Positions 1 to 13,800 of a stretch of 64,000 nucleotides of DNA are shown here, piece after piece. Below the pieces are notes generated by a model, which worked only from the letters and a program-made list of their open reading frames with translations, had not been told where the DNA came from and searched no databases. Origin of the DNA: Linnemannia hyalina (Eukaryota; Mortierellomycota; Mortierellomycetes; Mortierellales; Mortierellaceae); contig JAHRHY010000007.1 of NCBI GenBank assembly GCA_019671135.1, forward strand, positions 1,612,001 through 1,676,000. The letters run 5' to 3'. The position numbers and the translations under genes are program-made. Position 1 is the first letter of the stretch; each line of letters starts with the position of its first letter.

Positions 1-1163
1 TCCCAATGATAGAACAAAAAACAACTACTTCCCTTAATGGCGAATAAAGAGAGTGGATAGACACCAAGATGCAATAGCCCTTGTTGCTCACTTATACACT
101 GCCCTGCATACGCTTGAACATCTCTATGCAATTATAGGCGCACTTGTACACTTCACGAGCTAAAAGCGGGCGCCAGCTCTCAATATTTTCACTTCAGCAT
201 GAACATAAAAAAAAATCGCGCATTTGTACTAGAATTATTGCAATTTGCACAATCAAAAAAAGTGAGTTTTGTTCCAAAAGGTACATACTTCTTGTCCACA
301 GGGGCACTGAACCGAAGGGAGGACACTCACTCTGCCACACTTGGTTAGATCTAAAAGTGGGGCTGCTGCCTATCCGTTGAAACACAGGCAAAAATGAGAA
401 AAAAACATCTCTCGGAGATGCAATAACATTTGTGTTTTACACTTCAGGCGAGCATTTGTAACCCTTGCCGGAGCGATTGTCCAAGCTTTCGTTAGAAAAA
501 TAAAGGGGTAAACGATCCAATTAAGCATATGCATTATCGAAAGAGTCACCCCTCCTTTGCGATTACTACAGCCTTGTCCTATGAATCAACGATCGATTCT
601 GACCATGCAAATAAACATTTTCATCAACCTCCATCGCCTTCAGCGTTCCTTACTATGCTTAGGCCGAACCTCTAACGAATCATTGTGACCAAATGTCCAC
701 GTTGACTTGGGAGATCAACTAATAACGATGATCCTCGTCCTCTTGTTGAACTTCTTCATTGGTGCAGCGAAGGCTCTTGGAAAGAAGGTAATCGATATGA
801 TGAGAGAAAGAGCGCTAAACCCAAAAAGGAATTTCTACAGCTTGTGACCCCCTCTCCTGCTTCAACCTTTTTTTCTTCTTGCCAATTAGCCAATGTGCGT
901 CTTTTTTAAATTCTTCTTTTTCCGTCAGTTTATCCATCCTTCCTTTACTCTATCACACCAATCAATACCCATTGCTGTTTGCCTCTAACCCTCCGTTCTC
1001 GCATTCATCCATTCGATAGCTCAACATATTACATTCAGCCAAACAGCACGGGGACAATGCAAATGAGGTTTGAGTTGTTTGAATTCTTTCTTTCATGCTT
1101 CATAGACCCCGACAATGCAATGTTCACATGAGATGAGGGAGCGAAAATAAAAAATGGAATGTG
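1..1163. other. Left-end spacer, no supported gene
   Basis: I see no conserved coding sequence on either strand. The stretch has short homopolymer tracts and pyrimidine-rich runs around 840-1020. One 39-codon open frame (728-847, +) is too short and featureless to call. The 3' end of the minus-strand gene that stops at 1164 lies immediately to the right, so its 3' UTR is probably here. Confidence 0.5.
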
Positions 1164-4100
1164 CTAAGTCTGTACAAGGGCAGGGCTAGACGAAGAGGCA
1201 GCGTCAATGGACGGCGCGTCCTGCTGAGAATGCCCCTTCGCGCCCCAAAGAAGTTCCTCGATCGCCCTGAAGTTGCTGCTCTGCATGAAATGAGGACCAT
1301 ACAGCGCCAGTAACAGTTCAATGGAGACTTGTCCTGGATGGCGAATCGACAGCAAGAATGACCATTGTGCTGGCGCCGTCTTCATCATTGATCGCAAATG
1401 GACTATTTAGTTGATAACGACAGTAAAAAAGCAAGAAAAAAATAGAGCTGTTGTTAAAATCAAATTGCACTGAACATCACGTTTGAACAATGCAATTCTC
1501 AAAAGAAGAAAAGAGACTTACTTTGAAGGTTGATGACGATGTTCAGTTGCTCGCGCATGCGATGGAGGACACGCATGCATTCATCCTTGGATTTAGCTTC
1601 CTCGACAGGCCAAGGGTCCATGATGTTGGACCGTGATGCCTTGAGGGCCTGGAGACTTCCTTGCCGAGGCGTGACTGTGCCATCCTTCCAGGGTTTGTAC
1701 TCGGACATGTCTGAACCTTCGGTAATTGCATGCGCTAAAAATGGTGTTTGATCAATGAAAAAAAAGAAAGTCAATATTAACAATGCGTACACGACAGTGG
1801 TGGCACAATTCTTCCTTATCCACACACTTACAGCGAATGATTGCAGCGGCGCGGTGTTTCTTCTTGAGGGACACTTCCAACTCTGTGGTAGATGATATAG
1901 AGCTTGCTTCTTGGGCCGCTTCACAGGCCTCATCCTTGCTCTCAGCAGTGCTGTCATCCAATCCGCCTCCTACTGCAGGTGCTGGTGAATTGGACCCTGA
2001 AGACGATGGCTCACTCAAGAGACTGAGCAAGCTTGGCTTGTTCTGTTTGATCATCGTCGCGATGGGCTTGGCGTGGTAGATCTTGCCTCGAACGGGCTTC
2101 CTCACAGTGTCTGGAATCATTTGTCGCACCCGCTGGTTCCGAAGTTCTTCCTCCCACAGACCCCTCAAGAAGTGTCCAGGGCACGGGTATTGCTTCACTA
2201 TCCTGACACAACTGGGCTGCTGAGGGTTTCTCCTTGCGCGTTCCCGACCAGCATATCTCACTGCACTCTCTGTCTCCATCTGAGCTGACTCCATCTCGGC
2301 CTTACCATCCTCTACATCCTCGACTTCTTCCTCCTCAGATTCATCCTGTCCGAATCGGGTATCATCTCCTGCCCTCCAAGAAAGATCTTGTCGTGGCCCC
2401 ATCATTTCCCAAAAGTTTCTCAGCGTCAGCAGTCGCACATATGGCGCGGGTGAGAGTGCAGAGGTCCATTTGGTGGCGTTTTGGTGAACCTTGCGCTTTT
2501 TGATAGATTCGATCCAGTTGGGATGATGACTGGCAATGTCGGCATTCATAGTAAAAGGGCGAGAAAGCTCAATCGCCTCTGCGAACCCGCGCTTGCGGCA
2601 TTGGCATTTCTCAAGCGACGCGTGCTGTTGTCGGCAGTCAAGAGAGTTATGATACGGTTGCTTATGCCCCACAAGTCGTCGTCGGCGAGATGATGAGGAG
2701 GCTGACGATGAAGTGGGCGATACTGGGGTTGTTGTTGACTGAACGACGGAAAAATTGTGAGGTGAAGGTGCCGACCAGGAATGCAAAAGATGGAGTGGGT
2801 CAAAGTCGAGACTGGTCTTTTGCTTGAACAGGGACTTGCTGGACTGTTTCGACGCTGAGCATAACGAGGTCGAGTTTGGGTAGCGTTGGTCGAGTCGTCT
2901 CTCCAAGAATCTCAAGAGGTGAGCAGCTGTTTCTGTCGAAGTGGTCGTGACAGTGGACGAAGATTGCTTGAGTCCCCAATCAGGCAGATTCTTCCTGCGC
3001 TTCCTGTCAGATGATGTCCCGTCGTAGGCCACGTTGGTCGATCTCTTTCGCTCCCGTCCCATACCCCTGACAATGGTGTCGATAGGATGGTCCTTGAATC
3101 GAAGTCCATCCGCCTTGGACGCGTTTGAACTATTATCGGTATGAGAGGCGTCTTGTTCACGCAGTGAAGGGGTCCATTGATCGAGGTGAGGGCGAAGTTC
3201 CTGAGAATCATCGAGATTGATTTCTCCTCGGAGGTGGAGTGTGTCTTGGGCCAAGGAGGAGGTTACACTCGTCATGTTGTCCACGGCAAGTGAATCTAGC
3301 TGCGCAGAGAACATTGCAGCTGGACATGTGGATAAAAAGACAACAGTGGTTAGTGTCTTTCTGACAGAGATGATATTTTTGTGCGTGTGTACGTTTGTCG
3401 ATTGTTATTCTGGTATGTCTGTCTGTCTGTCTGTGTGTGTGTGTGTGTACGCACTGCAGTGTGTGAGTGTGTGCATGTGCGTTTGTGCGTATGTGCGCTT
3501 GTGCAGTGTGTGCGTTGTGCAATGTGTGGTTAACAGAAAACAGAAAAAAAAAAAGACGATTAGGCTGGGCGTACGAGAGCACAAACCTTGTGTTGGGCCG
3601 AGATCCAGATCCAGGGTCTCTGACTTTGATTCTGACACATATGTGGTGGTTGCAGCAGAAGCAGCCGCAGTGCTTGTGGCATTAGTCCGTGTTGCTTTTG
3701 TTGATGACAACGCCAAGGACAAAGAAGAAGAAGGTGTTGTAGTTGTTGCAGGCACGGTGGAATAGATGATGTGCGGGTGTTGAGCCGTCAATGGGCTCTC
3801 GATGGTATCAGGGCTATTGATATTGGTATTGCCCCTGTCGTTGTTGGTATGGCTGACGACGCTGTCCCTGTCGATTTCTGGCTCCGACTGTTCGTTCTCT
3901 CTTGCGGACATGTTGGTTGGGTGGTGGGGATTGCAGTTGATGTTGTTATCGATGTGATGGTGGCCATGGTCGTTGTGCCTCAATAGCAAAGAATTGGGGA
4001 CGAACGTAGGCGCAGGGCATGAAGTTGAGGGGCAAGCAGCAACCGAGGCAGCAGTATCTGAATTCATTGATGTTGACAACGCTACAGCGGGAGACGAGGA

Positions 4101-4643
4101 GGTCGTCGTGGCAGGAGGCACGAGACACTTTTGCTCCTGCTTCTCCTGTTGGTTTTGCCTTTGTTGTTGCTGTTGGAGATGAAAGTGGAGATGAAGAGGG
4201 AGACAGGGCTGTTTTGGGAGATCAAGGGGCTCAGAGTCGTTTTGGAAAGCAAGGAAGCGCGAGGAGTCCTTGTCCTTGTCGGTGCAGGAGCGGACTGTAA
4301 AGGCCGTGCCTTCATTCTTGGGGAGAGAGCGGTCAAGGGGAAATTGATGGTGGTCGACAAGAGTGCTGGCGGAGCTGATATCGCTGCAGGAGCTGGTGCT
4401 GCTACAGGCTGAAGAAGGGGTGGGCGAGCCAGGGGAATTGGATGAACTGGAGGAGAGGATGAAGGTATCGAGGACGAGTGGCTGGAGCGAGGGTTCAAAT
4501 GGGACAACGAGGCTGTCACAGTCGAGGTCAGAGGATGGGACAGAGCAGGACTCTTGAGTTGTCGATGTCGCGTTGTTGTTGTTCTTGCTGGGATGGATGG
4601 AGGAGGAGGGATCTTGAAGAGAGTGAAGGGAATCGAGCTGCAT
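1164..4643 (-). CDS. Unidentified 998-residue low-complexity protein, four exons
   Basis: I do not recognise a family. Four minus-strand exons join in phase: 4643-3587, 3319-1832, 1734-1522 and 1402-1164, giving 2997 nt and 998 residues. Donors are GTTTGT, GTAAGT and GTAAGT, and acceptors are CCAG, TTAG and ATAG. The N-terminal third is Ser/Thr/Pro/Gln/Asn-rich with a poly-Gln run (QQQQQ) and a His/Asn tract. The middle holds basic patches (RKRRK) and an acidic stretch (ESEEEEVEDVED). The C-terminal ~250 residues look folded: a CKC...-like cysteine segment interrupted by the second intron, then a region with WKDG and MREQLNIVINLQ, then helix-like sequence with VSIELLLALYGPHF near the end. The layout of disordered N-terminus and compact C-terminus suggests a nuclear regulator, but that is inference. 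The start is the first ATG of the coding-like frame. The CT-rich minus-strand sequence upstream (4650-5100) looks like a leader. Confidence 0.6.
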
Positions 4644-6997
4644 TCCAAGGGATCAAGGGATCTGGTTGATGAGGGAAGTAGGGAAGCAAGGGAGGTGGGA
4701 AGGAAAGGGAGAAGCGGGAAGAGGGAGAAGAGGGAGAAGAGAGCGGGAGGAAGAAGAGGGGGGGATGATATGTATCTATGCGCTTGTATGTTAGGTTGTG
4801 CTGTGTGTGTGAATGAGAAGGTATGTTGTGTCTGTGTCTGTGTCTGTGTGTAGTAGTTTGTGAGAAGAGTGGATTGAAGAGTGAGGACGTGAGAGTGAGA
4901 GTGAGAGTGTGTGACAAGAGAGGGATGAAGGGAAGGGAGAAGGAAGGAGGGACAAAGGTTAATAGGAAGAGGAGAGAGGGAGAGAAAGGAAAAGGAAAAA
5001 GAGAAAGAGAAAGGAAGAGAAAGGAAGAGAAGGAAGAAGAGACACACAAAATAAACGAAAACCTGAAAAAAAAGGGAGAGGAGAGCGATGAGATGGATGG
5101 GACGGACGGACGACTGAAGGGATGGGATGGACCCATCGAAACATATGGCATTGTTATGGCATACAACAAAAATAAACACAAGCACATACACGCATGCAGA
5201 CATCCTCTCTCCTTTGATATGTTTACTTACAGTGCCTTGTTGCTGTTGTTATTCTGCATGGATGCCCATCACTCCATGTCCATCCACCCAAACAGTACAC
5301 ATGTCCATGTCCATGCTACTTGCTTCAACCATGTCGCCCCTTCGTCCCCTTCCTTTCCTTTCTTTCCGCCTGTCTTCATTCCTCAATGTGTTTGTCTGTT
5401 GTCTTTCACTGCCGTCTGCTATGTATTTTGAGACATGTATGCGTGGATATGTATTTTTTTTCTTTCTCCAGCATGCCATGCCACAACAGAAGAATGGCCG
5501 CTTCAATTGAGTCTATCGGATATCATGTCATGTCATGTCATCGAAGCAAGACGAAAAGGCGCTTGATTGGTTTTCTTCGCTAGTCAACTTTATTATTACA
5601 ACATTTTACATTTTAGTAGAGTGGACAGTGCGCATCACCCCTCAGCCTGCGATTGGCCAAACTGTTCATCACCGACCTTGTTTGTCTGACTATTTTCACG
5701 ACACAGAAAAGACATGGACGCCATGAAGATGAAGAGGAAGAACAAAAAACGAAACCAAGGGGAAAGGAGCCAGAGATTGAAGTCCAGCAGCAATTGCCCT
5801 CTTTTCCTTTTTCTCGGTTAGTTGTGTTTGCGATGGACGAAGGCAAAAAAAAAAATACACCTGAGCTCGTGTGACAAAAGGGTGGTAAAGGGGAGAGAAG
5901 AGAGACAAAGAAAGAGGATGGGATGGGTGACTACACACCACACTATCACATCACATCGAACTCTTCTACTCGTACACTTTCGATCGGGTGTAGTCAATTG
6001 CCTTTCATACCATGTCAAGGACCACAACAACAACCTCTTATCACATCATTCCTCTCCTCATTTTTTGTTGTTGTTGCTCCCGTCTTTTTTTTTGTTTGCT
6101 TGTTTGTTTGTGTACTTGGATGTGTGCTTGTTTGTTTGTTTGTTTGTATGTATGCCTGTCTCGTCCGTGTCTGTTTGCCTCTGTCCTTGTTACATTTTTG
6201 TCAATGCCCCTGACTCTGTGGATGATGACGATGCGCAGGTTCCCTTTTTCCGGTTTGTCTCGAGCAAAATGGGCGCGTGGATGGGTAGGGTGTGTCAGCA
6301 TGGGCGTGAGTTTGAAGGTGTGGATTGAGTGAGCTAGATGCACATGTTGGTGTTCCTGGAGAAGCCAACACAATCTTGCGAAACTATCCATGACTGGGCT
6401 GTGTCTTCTTCATGTCTCTTGTCCCTGGTTGACCCTCACTCCACTCACCCCACTCACCCTCTCTTTTTTCGTACCTTCTTTTCCCTTCAACTCTTTTTCG
6501 CTCTTTCGTCTCTTCTCTTCCCTGCGACTCTTTTTTTTTCTCTTCTTTCTTGTCGTCGTCTGTTTTCTTCATCTTTAACTCATTTCGTTACATTTCGTTC
6601 TCCTTTGATCATTACTCCACTTTCATTCACGTTCATTTACCACACGCCGCCTCTCCTCCCTCACTGCACAGACAGACATTTCACAACTCTCACACCTTTC
6701 TTACCTGAAGCCTTTATTCGTACCGCTTTCCCTTCTTTTTTCTTTCTCTCTCTCTCAACTCCACGTTACCTCTCAACTCCTGCCAGCAGTATTACCTTCC
6801 TTTCACTCGAAAATACTCTGTTCTTTTCATTTCGTCTTTTTTCGACTCCATCTCCCCCTTGATAATAATCATTAATTACCCAGACTTCGCCCACTCTCCT
6901 CCCACTTTCCTCCATTCTTTCCAACAACTCACCAATTGAGCCATCCATCCACCCCAGCAATATCAAGTACAACAATAACGAAAGAAAAATATAACAC
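4644..6997. other. Divergent intergenic region with CT-rich leaders
   Basis: This lies between two divergently transcribed genes. On the minus strand 4650-5100 is strongly pyrimidine-rich; on the plus strand 6400-6850 is strongly pyrimidine-rich. Each tract runs toward the start codon of the gene on its side, as expected of CT-rich promoters or 5' leaders in fungi. A TTTG-type simple repeat occupies about 6092-6150. The open frames here are low-complexity and are not supported as genes. Confidence 0.5.
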
Positions 6998-9900
6998 ATG
7001 GAGACCCTATTGAGCCAAGATCTGCACGTTGCGCTCGTCCCCGAAGTAACGGTCGAGTTTGCAGTCTTTACCGATCGAGGAGCCCACGGCGAGCCGCCTC
7101 TTTCTCCGCCTCTCCTCAACACTTTGCCTTATTCTTCTTCTTCCTCCACATTTTCTCCCATTGATAACTACGACGACGACAGCGACAACCAGCCAAGGTA
7201 ATGTGATAGCAAACCCACTCCTTGTTTTTTTGCAGGGCGCAGGCAGGGTGAGATGGCAAAACAATAAAGGGAGGGATGCAACACCTGCACTTGGTTGATA
7301 AAAGAGAAGTTAAGCACAAGCAACCCCCGTAGGAGGAGAAAGTGAAAACCCCAAAGAGAGCGATGGCTAATAATAAGAGAATGGTGTGGTGTAGTTGTGT
7401 GAGTGTAAGTGAATACAGAGGGATCCATTGCCACTCCAAACGAATGCTTCATACCCGTGTCAGGCGTTTCTAATCTGTCGGCCCCTCTTTCCCTGGTCAG
7501 CGTTTCTCTTTCCTCCCCCCTCTCTTTTTACCCCTTGCATCACATTGAAGGTTGCAGTCTTCCTGGTTTTTTTTTTTTTTTTTTGGCGGTAAACTTGAAA
7601 AGAGCCCTTGGCAAATCAAAAGTGAAAAAAGGACTTCACCGGGGACACCTTAAGATACAGCGCACTCTTGATAGGACCCTTGATGGTTCTAAAATGGCGC
7701 CTAATTAACGTAAACCGCTCTCCATCTGCCTCTTTCCTCACCTCCGATCCATCTCGCTAATTACAACTGGGCGGGGGCAGGGCACCCTGACGAACAAAAA
7801 AAACATTGACAAATAACAACAGTCTAATCTTTTGATTGCACGACTCTATATTTTCCGGTGAAATAGATCAATGTACTTTGAAGAAGAGTTTGCATATCCA
7901 ACCAACCTGACGAGTGGGCCCATGGTCCCTGATGAAGGGGGTGAAGACTACTACAATCAGGATCAGCACAACAGCGCCCAAGGAGAGGATCCACGTGTGG
8001 ACAGGCAGGGGAAATCGACAGCAATAATAACAGGTGCTCCTTCTGGAAGTATCGAGATAATAAGGGGCAACGAGGAGCAGCAGGAGGACGAGCATTCAAG
8101 AGCAACAGGAGGAATAGGAGAAGGAGGAGGAGGTCATTTTTCGCAGTGTCATCCCTCACGCAACAACAACACAAGCACGGGGTCAGATTTAATTCAGGTC
8201 ACTGTCGAAGATCTTTTGATCTCCAAGGAGCAAAGTCGCACCATCAAGGCTTCTATAGACCTTGCCCGCCAAGAGTCCTCCCGACCCTCTGTTCTTCCCA
8301 TTGCCACTGCGAATGCGACCACTATTACTACTACAGGAGCAGCAGTATCGCCTACTACCAAGACTGTTGCTGGATCCTCTCCTTTGTCTCCAGTACCAAC
8401 TATAACGACAACGACTATCACAGCGACGATTCGAACCATTGGCGGGAGAGGGACCTCGTTCCTGTTTGACGGTGACTCTGACACTGCAGTCGCTGACAAT
8501 AATTCTAACGCCTCGGTGGCGCAATTATTGCAGGCCTCCAAAAAGCCATCAGGACCACATTCTCAACCTTCCTCACTACCACTTTCGGCGTCCTCTGAAC
8601 GATCTTTGCCGTCTCAGCTCCTCTCTGCCAACAGCAACAACTCTTCATCAACAGCCATAACAACAGCTGGCATAGCAGGGACATCTCAGGGTCAGGGACA
8701 AGGACAAGGACAAGGACAGCAGGGCGTCTCAAAAAACCGCGGGGTTTCACAACCACCCAGCGCTAATTCCCAGAAACCAGTTGTACTGTTGACACCCGCC
8801 CAGCAACGCGAAGCCGAAGCAGACGACAACATTCAACGGGCGATTGAGCTCCATGAACGTAACCAACTCGAGGAAGCGACACATTATTTCCGCCTGGCTG
8901 CTCAATCCGAGAATCCCTTGGGTCAATTGATGTATGGCCTTTCTCTTCGTCATGGATGGGTAAGTTCTCCTTGCCTTTTTTTTCGTTTTTGAGGCGAAAG
9001 AGTTGAAACACAACAAAGAGAAAAAAGAGTCATGGCACCATGGTTTCGACCGAGCACCTAAGAGTTATTAGTAACCCACGTCCTTTCTTTTCTACTAAAA
9101 TAGGGATGCAGGGCGAGCCCGAAGGAAGCAATCGTCTACCTCCAACGGGCAGCAGAGTACGCGATGGGGGAGATGAAGGTCATCGACGGAGCACCCACTA
9201 CCGCATCTTCTACAGTCTCTGCCGTCTCTGCACCTATCGTTTACGCAAACAGTGCCAACAATAATGGCACCCCCAACATACCACGATCACAGCCCCTCTC
9301 GTCTCTATCATCCTCTTCGTCGCGCTCACCACCACCACTTTCCTCGGCAGGAACTCAACCTACAGCAGGGGCACCGCCGTTACAATCTGTGCGGCGTATG
9401 GGCAGTATGGACCGCACTGCAGCCATGTCGATGGCGCGCAAGGAACTGGTCATGGCCTTGTACGAGCTCGGAATGTCCTATCTCAAAGGCTGGGGTGTCG
9501 CCAAAGACAAACCCGTCGCTTTTACTTACTTTAAAATCGCCGCCGATCTGGTACGTATACAAATGCACGTCGGTCACTGGAGAGAATGACTTCATAAGCA
9601 CAAAAACATATACGTTTTGTTAAACATCTGTTCTTTATTATTGAAAATGACAAACAATAGGGAGACCCAGACTCACAGAACGAAACAGCGTTCTGCTACT
9701 ACGAAGGGATTGGGATTGAAAAGGACATGTACGAATCCGCAAAATACTACCGCATGGCGTCAGCTCAAGGAGCCTCACAATTGGGCAACTCATGGATCTG
9801 GAAACCCAAATACGATCAGTACTGCGCCGCCGAGAACGCCGCCGTCTCGGCCGCGGCCACCATCGGTTCTGTATCCGTCATCACCAACGCGACTAGTCAA

Positions 9901-10473
9901 GGAACAAAGAAAGGGAACTCGAAGGAACGCGCCAAGAGATTGACCTCCGCCATCCAGACCGCCATCGCCACCTCTGCTGTCCCACCAGCGTCTTCGAGCT
10001 CGACCCCGGCTGTTTCATCACCCTCATCACCATCCTCGGTACGCTCACGTACAAAACCCCCAGGCTCATGGATCACCCAAAACACCAATAGCTCCTCAGC
10101 AACAAGCCTAAACTCGTCTTCTTCGTCAATATTGCCATCTGCACCTTCGATCCCATCGCCTCAGTATACCCTAACCAGCATCGCCTCAGGCCTAGCATCT
10201 GTCACGGCCGCGACCTCAGGCGCCGTCGTCCCCCCAGTTTATGGCACACCTTCCTCCAACAACAGCACCACCAACATCACATCCTCGCCAGCGTCCCCAA
10301 CATCCCCTCGCCCTTCGATCGCCGCAAGCACTGCCCCCTCAACATCGATTTTAGTATCTTCCTCTACTAGTTCTGAGACATTCGAGAAGAAGAAACGTCG
10401 ATGGACCCTCTGGAGCGGCCAACGCACACCGTCTTCTTCTTCCTCCTCTTCGTCAGCCGTAGCAGTTCCATGA
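6998..10473 (+). CDS. Nif1/Dsf2-like Sel1-repeat protein
   Basis: Exons 6998-7197, 7867-8959, 9104-9550 and 9661-10473 join in phase to 850 residues. Donors are GTAATG, GTAAGT and GTACGT, and each acceptor ends in TAG. The folded part is a set of Sel1-like (TPR-related) repeats. One spans the second intron at about residues 400-455 (YGLSLRHGW then GCRASPKEA). After a Ser-rich insertion, two more lie at about 545-620 (ELGMSYLKGWGVAKD, then CYYEGIGIEKDMY). The segment LGNSWIWKPKY closing the last repeat is characteristic of the fission-yeast Nif1 / budding-yeast Dsf2 family. Nif1 is described as a cell-cycle inhibitor acting through the Nim1 kinase; a similar scaffold role here is inferred. Both ends are low-complexity Ser/Thr/Gln sequence, including a (GQ)n run near residue 350. 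The first exon is short and the first intron is 669 nt, so a start at the ATG at 7871 is an alternative. Confidence 0.8.
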
Positions 10474-10766
10474 AATATCCAATAATAAGCAATTAATGCG
10501 TGTCAGAACGTGAAGGATAGCAATGACGCTAGAAGGGGCTACGTTTTTAATGTGTCAATGGATAGAAAAGATAAGGAGAAGAGATGGTACATGTACAAGA
10601 TTGATGTCAAAAAAAAAGAGAAACGTGATTGATCCAACAGAAAAAAAATATGAAGAGAATTAAGTAAAAGAGAGAAAGAGTAGCAAAATAATCGCTGGAG
10701 AGCAATTCAAGAAAGAGGACTGAATGATGTGCTGTACAAGGTGTGTTGAGTGTGCGTTGTGGGACT

Positions 10767-10807
<41 letters not shown>

Positions 10808-10872
10808 ATGATAAACAAGTGAACAAATGAAAAGGCAAAAAAGAAATAGAGCAACAATTAATAGGGCCTCCT
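10474..10872. other. Convergent 3' spacer with (GA)n microsatellite
   Basis: This lies between the 3' ends of the Sel1-repeat gene (+) and the histidine kinase (-). It holds both 3' UTRs and an uninterrupted GA dinucleotide run at about 10770-10803. No gene is seen. Confidence 0.6.
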
Positions 10873-13800
10873 TTACGCGGGAATCTTCAAATCGATGGGG
10901 TTGGTCTCCAACAGTTCTCCCAATATCTACAGGAGCAAAGAGAATATAATATCGCTCATGATTAGTACATGTTGTTGTATCAACTGCTTGTAATTACATA
11001 CACTCAAAGGATACAAGGCTCACCTTGAGACTAACGGGCTTGGTCAAGTAGCCGTCGACTCCGCACTCAAACGCCAGGCGTTTGTCCTCGTCTGCAGCAA
11101 GTCCTGTCAGCGCAAAGATCGTGGTCCGACGGTACGCCCCCTCCTGATCAGTATTAGGCTGTCCCGTCCGGAGAGTGCTTGCTCCATTCACGTTGAGCTG
11201 CCCTTGCCTCACAAGACCCTGTTCAAATTCGCGAATCTTCTTTGTCGCCATGTTGCCATCCATGACTGGCATCTGCAAATCCATCAGCACGAACTCAAAT
11301 CCAGCCTTTCCATCTCTGCGCCAGACTTCCTCCTGGAATCGCTCAACACCCAGCAGGCCATTCTCGGCCTCGACAACGCCAATGCCACGCTTCTTCAAAA
11401 ACATCCTCAGAATCATTCGGTTGGTAATGTTGTCTTCGACGATCAACACTCTGGGCAAGGGACGGTCGGAGCAGCTGGTGTCGATAGTTGGACCAACCGC
11501 GGGGGCTCTGTCCAATTGAAGTTGCCTCCGGATGTGGTAGTTCCTGATCGATGGAATCTTTGGCGCACTGGCCTCAATGTTGGCTCGGAAGGCTGCCAAG
11601 TTGGCGCACTCCATTGCAGTGATGTCGCGAGAAATGTCCTCCAAACTGCTGGAAGAGCTGGAAGATTGGTGGTTAGGGCACGACTCTCGCTCAGGTGTCG
11701 TCGCGGGGCTAGGATCAACCGACTGGGCGCGTGGGGGAATGACAAGTCCTCCAGGAGAATGAGGTGGGATAAAGGTCATCGACTGTCGGTCATGCGGCAT
11801 GATTGGGAAGACAAAGGACTGTTTGATCATGCTGCCGGCCGATAAAAGCCGGCTGTCGTTGACGCCAAGGGTCGTAGTCGTGATATGGGGCACAGTAGCT
11901 GATCGGATCATCGGCATGGGTGGGACTCGAGCCAGGCCAGTTCGAGGCGAGAGCTGAGGCGATCCTTGGGGGGTTGCCAATCCAGGGCTCGAGAATGCGG
12001 GAGTGAAGCAATCGCGCAGGGACTGCACCAATTTGAGTGGCCCGACGGGCTTGTTCAGGATCACAACCGATGCAGGACGAATTACTCCATCCGATTCGGC
12101 TTGGACCTCTAGGTATTCATCGACTAGCTTCTGTACGCTCTTGAGGTTGTAGGGTGCTGTGAGCATCAAAAGAGGCGTGGGCGTCTCGGGGATCGCTTCT
12201 CCCTCTTCAGTGGTCGCTGCTTGCTTGTCGGACCAGTAGGTGAGGTAGGCGCGGAGTCGAATAAGATCGTCATTGATCACCAGAAGGTTACACTGAGACC
12301 CGTCCGAAAGATTCTTGAACATGTCCTCGGCGCTCATGTCCTGCTCATTGCCTCTCTCGACCTTCATGGCAAGCTGCTGGCCCATCATACGCTCTCCCAT
12401 GATCTTGATGAGGCGGTCCGATCCAAGAGCAGACTCCCCAGCATAGAACCTGCAGGACATGTTCTGCCAAGGACCATCCATATCCTTCAACGACTTTGTG
12501 GGGTGAGATGCTGGGCTGGCCCAGAAAAGAACCTTGACGACACATCCCTTGCCCTCGATACCTTCACTCCAAACTTCCATCCATCCACCGAGTTTCTTGA
12601 CCAGCTCTTTAACAAGCGCCATTCCGAGCCCTGTTCCAACTTGAAGTGGGTCTTCCTGGGAGAATCGCTTGAAGAGGTGGGATTGAACAAAGTCTGCAGA
12701 GATGCCCTTGCCTGTGTCACGGACAGTGAAGAGGATCGCTCGGGCGTCTGGGTGTGGCGGTTTCATGGGGATGGGGCTGTTAGTCAAGGTAACGGCGGAC
12801 AGCTCCACGAATCCGGTAGCGGTGAATTTGATAGCGTTTTCCACAAGCTATTGCAATTTGATGCCGTAAAATTAATTAGTAACATGTGGTAGGCAAAGTG
12901 GCCAGTAAAAGATAGACCCTACAAGCTGGCTGATATAGGTTTGTACCTGTGTGAGGATCCGGGTGATGGTTTTGATGTCCAGGGCAAAGCTCCAGAGGGT
13001 GTCGTGATCAGGATCCCTCTCTGGCTCGTCCATTGCCACCATGAGTTCTAGAACGGGTTTGCGGTCGGAGCGGAGCTTCCTGGAGGAGAAGCCACCATGT
13101 GCCTCGGCAGGTGATGTCGATCCGTTGACGGCATCATCGGTGATTGGGTTGCTCCTCCCGCTGGTTGGGATCGAGTTGTTTCTCATCAACGTGATGCCTG
13201 ATGCAGAGTTGGGCGCAGAGTTGGGAGCCGAACCTGTCAAGGACGAGAGCGAGGGTTTGGTCCAAGAGGGGATCACAACGAGGTTCTTGTCGGTGCAAGC
13301 CTTGGCCATGGACTCTGCAACTTTCTCACATAGCTCGCGAATGTCAATCTCCTCCATGGCAGGCTCGTCACTTTCGGGTGAAGGTGTCGCCGATCGGTTG
13401 CCATGAATAGTTTGACTATCCGTGTTGTTGTCAGGGTCCAAATTGGCGAGATCGATGATATTATTGATGGTGTCAATCAAACTCTTTCCAGAGGCTTCTG
13501 CTGAGTAGACCATCGCCAGCTGAGTTTCGCTCAACGGTTCCTCTGGATTGGCGTACAACAGTTCGAGGATGCCAAGGATAATGTGAAGCGGAGTGCGAAG
13601 CTCGTGGGAAATACTAAAGCATAGAAAGTCCATTGGTCAATAGTCCGCAACAATGGTGAAGGAGATTGAAAAGATTACACCATCCAATTGATCATCTACA
13701 GTCCACATACCTTTTGATAAAAGTGCCTTTGGCCCTGTCAGCTGCTTCCACTCGGCGTTTCATGACCTCAGTGACCATACAGGATCCGAAGTTCTTAAGA

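Noticed and set aside
728..847. 39-codon open frame (MILVLLLNFFIG...)
   Set aside because: Hydrophobic start looked interesting, but it is isolated, short and shows no family feature.
4082..5431. Long open frames on both strands in CT/GA-rich sequence
   Set aside because: Composition-driven (Ser/Pro/Phe/Leu on one strand, Glu/Lys/Arg on the other). No domain-like segments; partly shadows of the exon at 4643-3587.
11204..12892. Plus-strand open frames opposite the histidine kinase
   Set aside because: Shadows of the receiver and ATPase exons on the minus strand.
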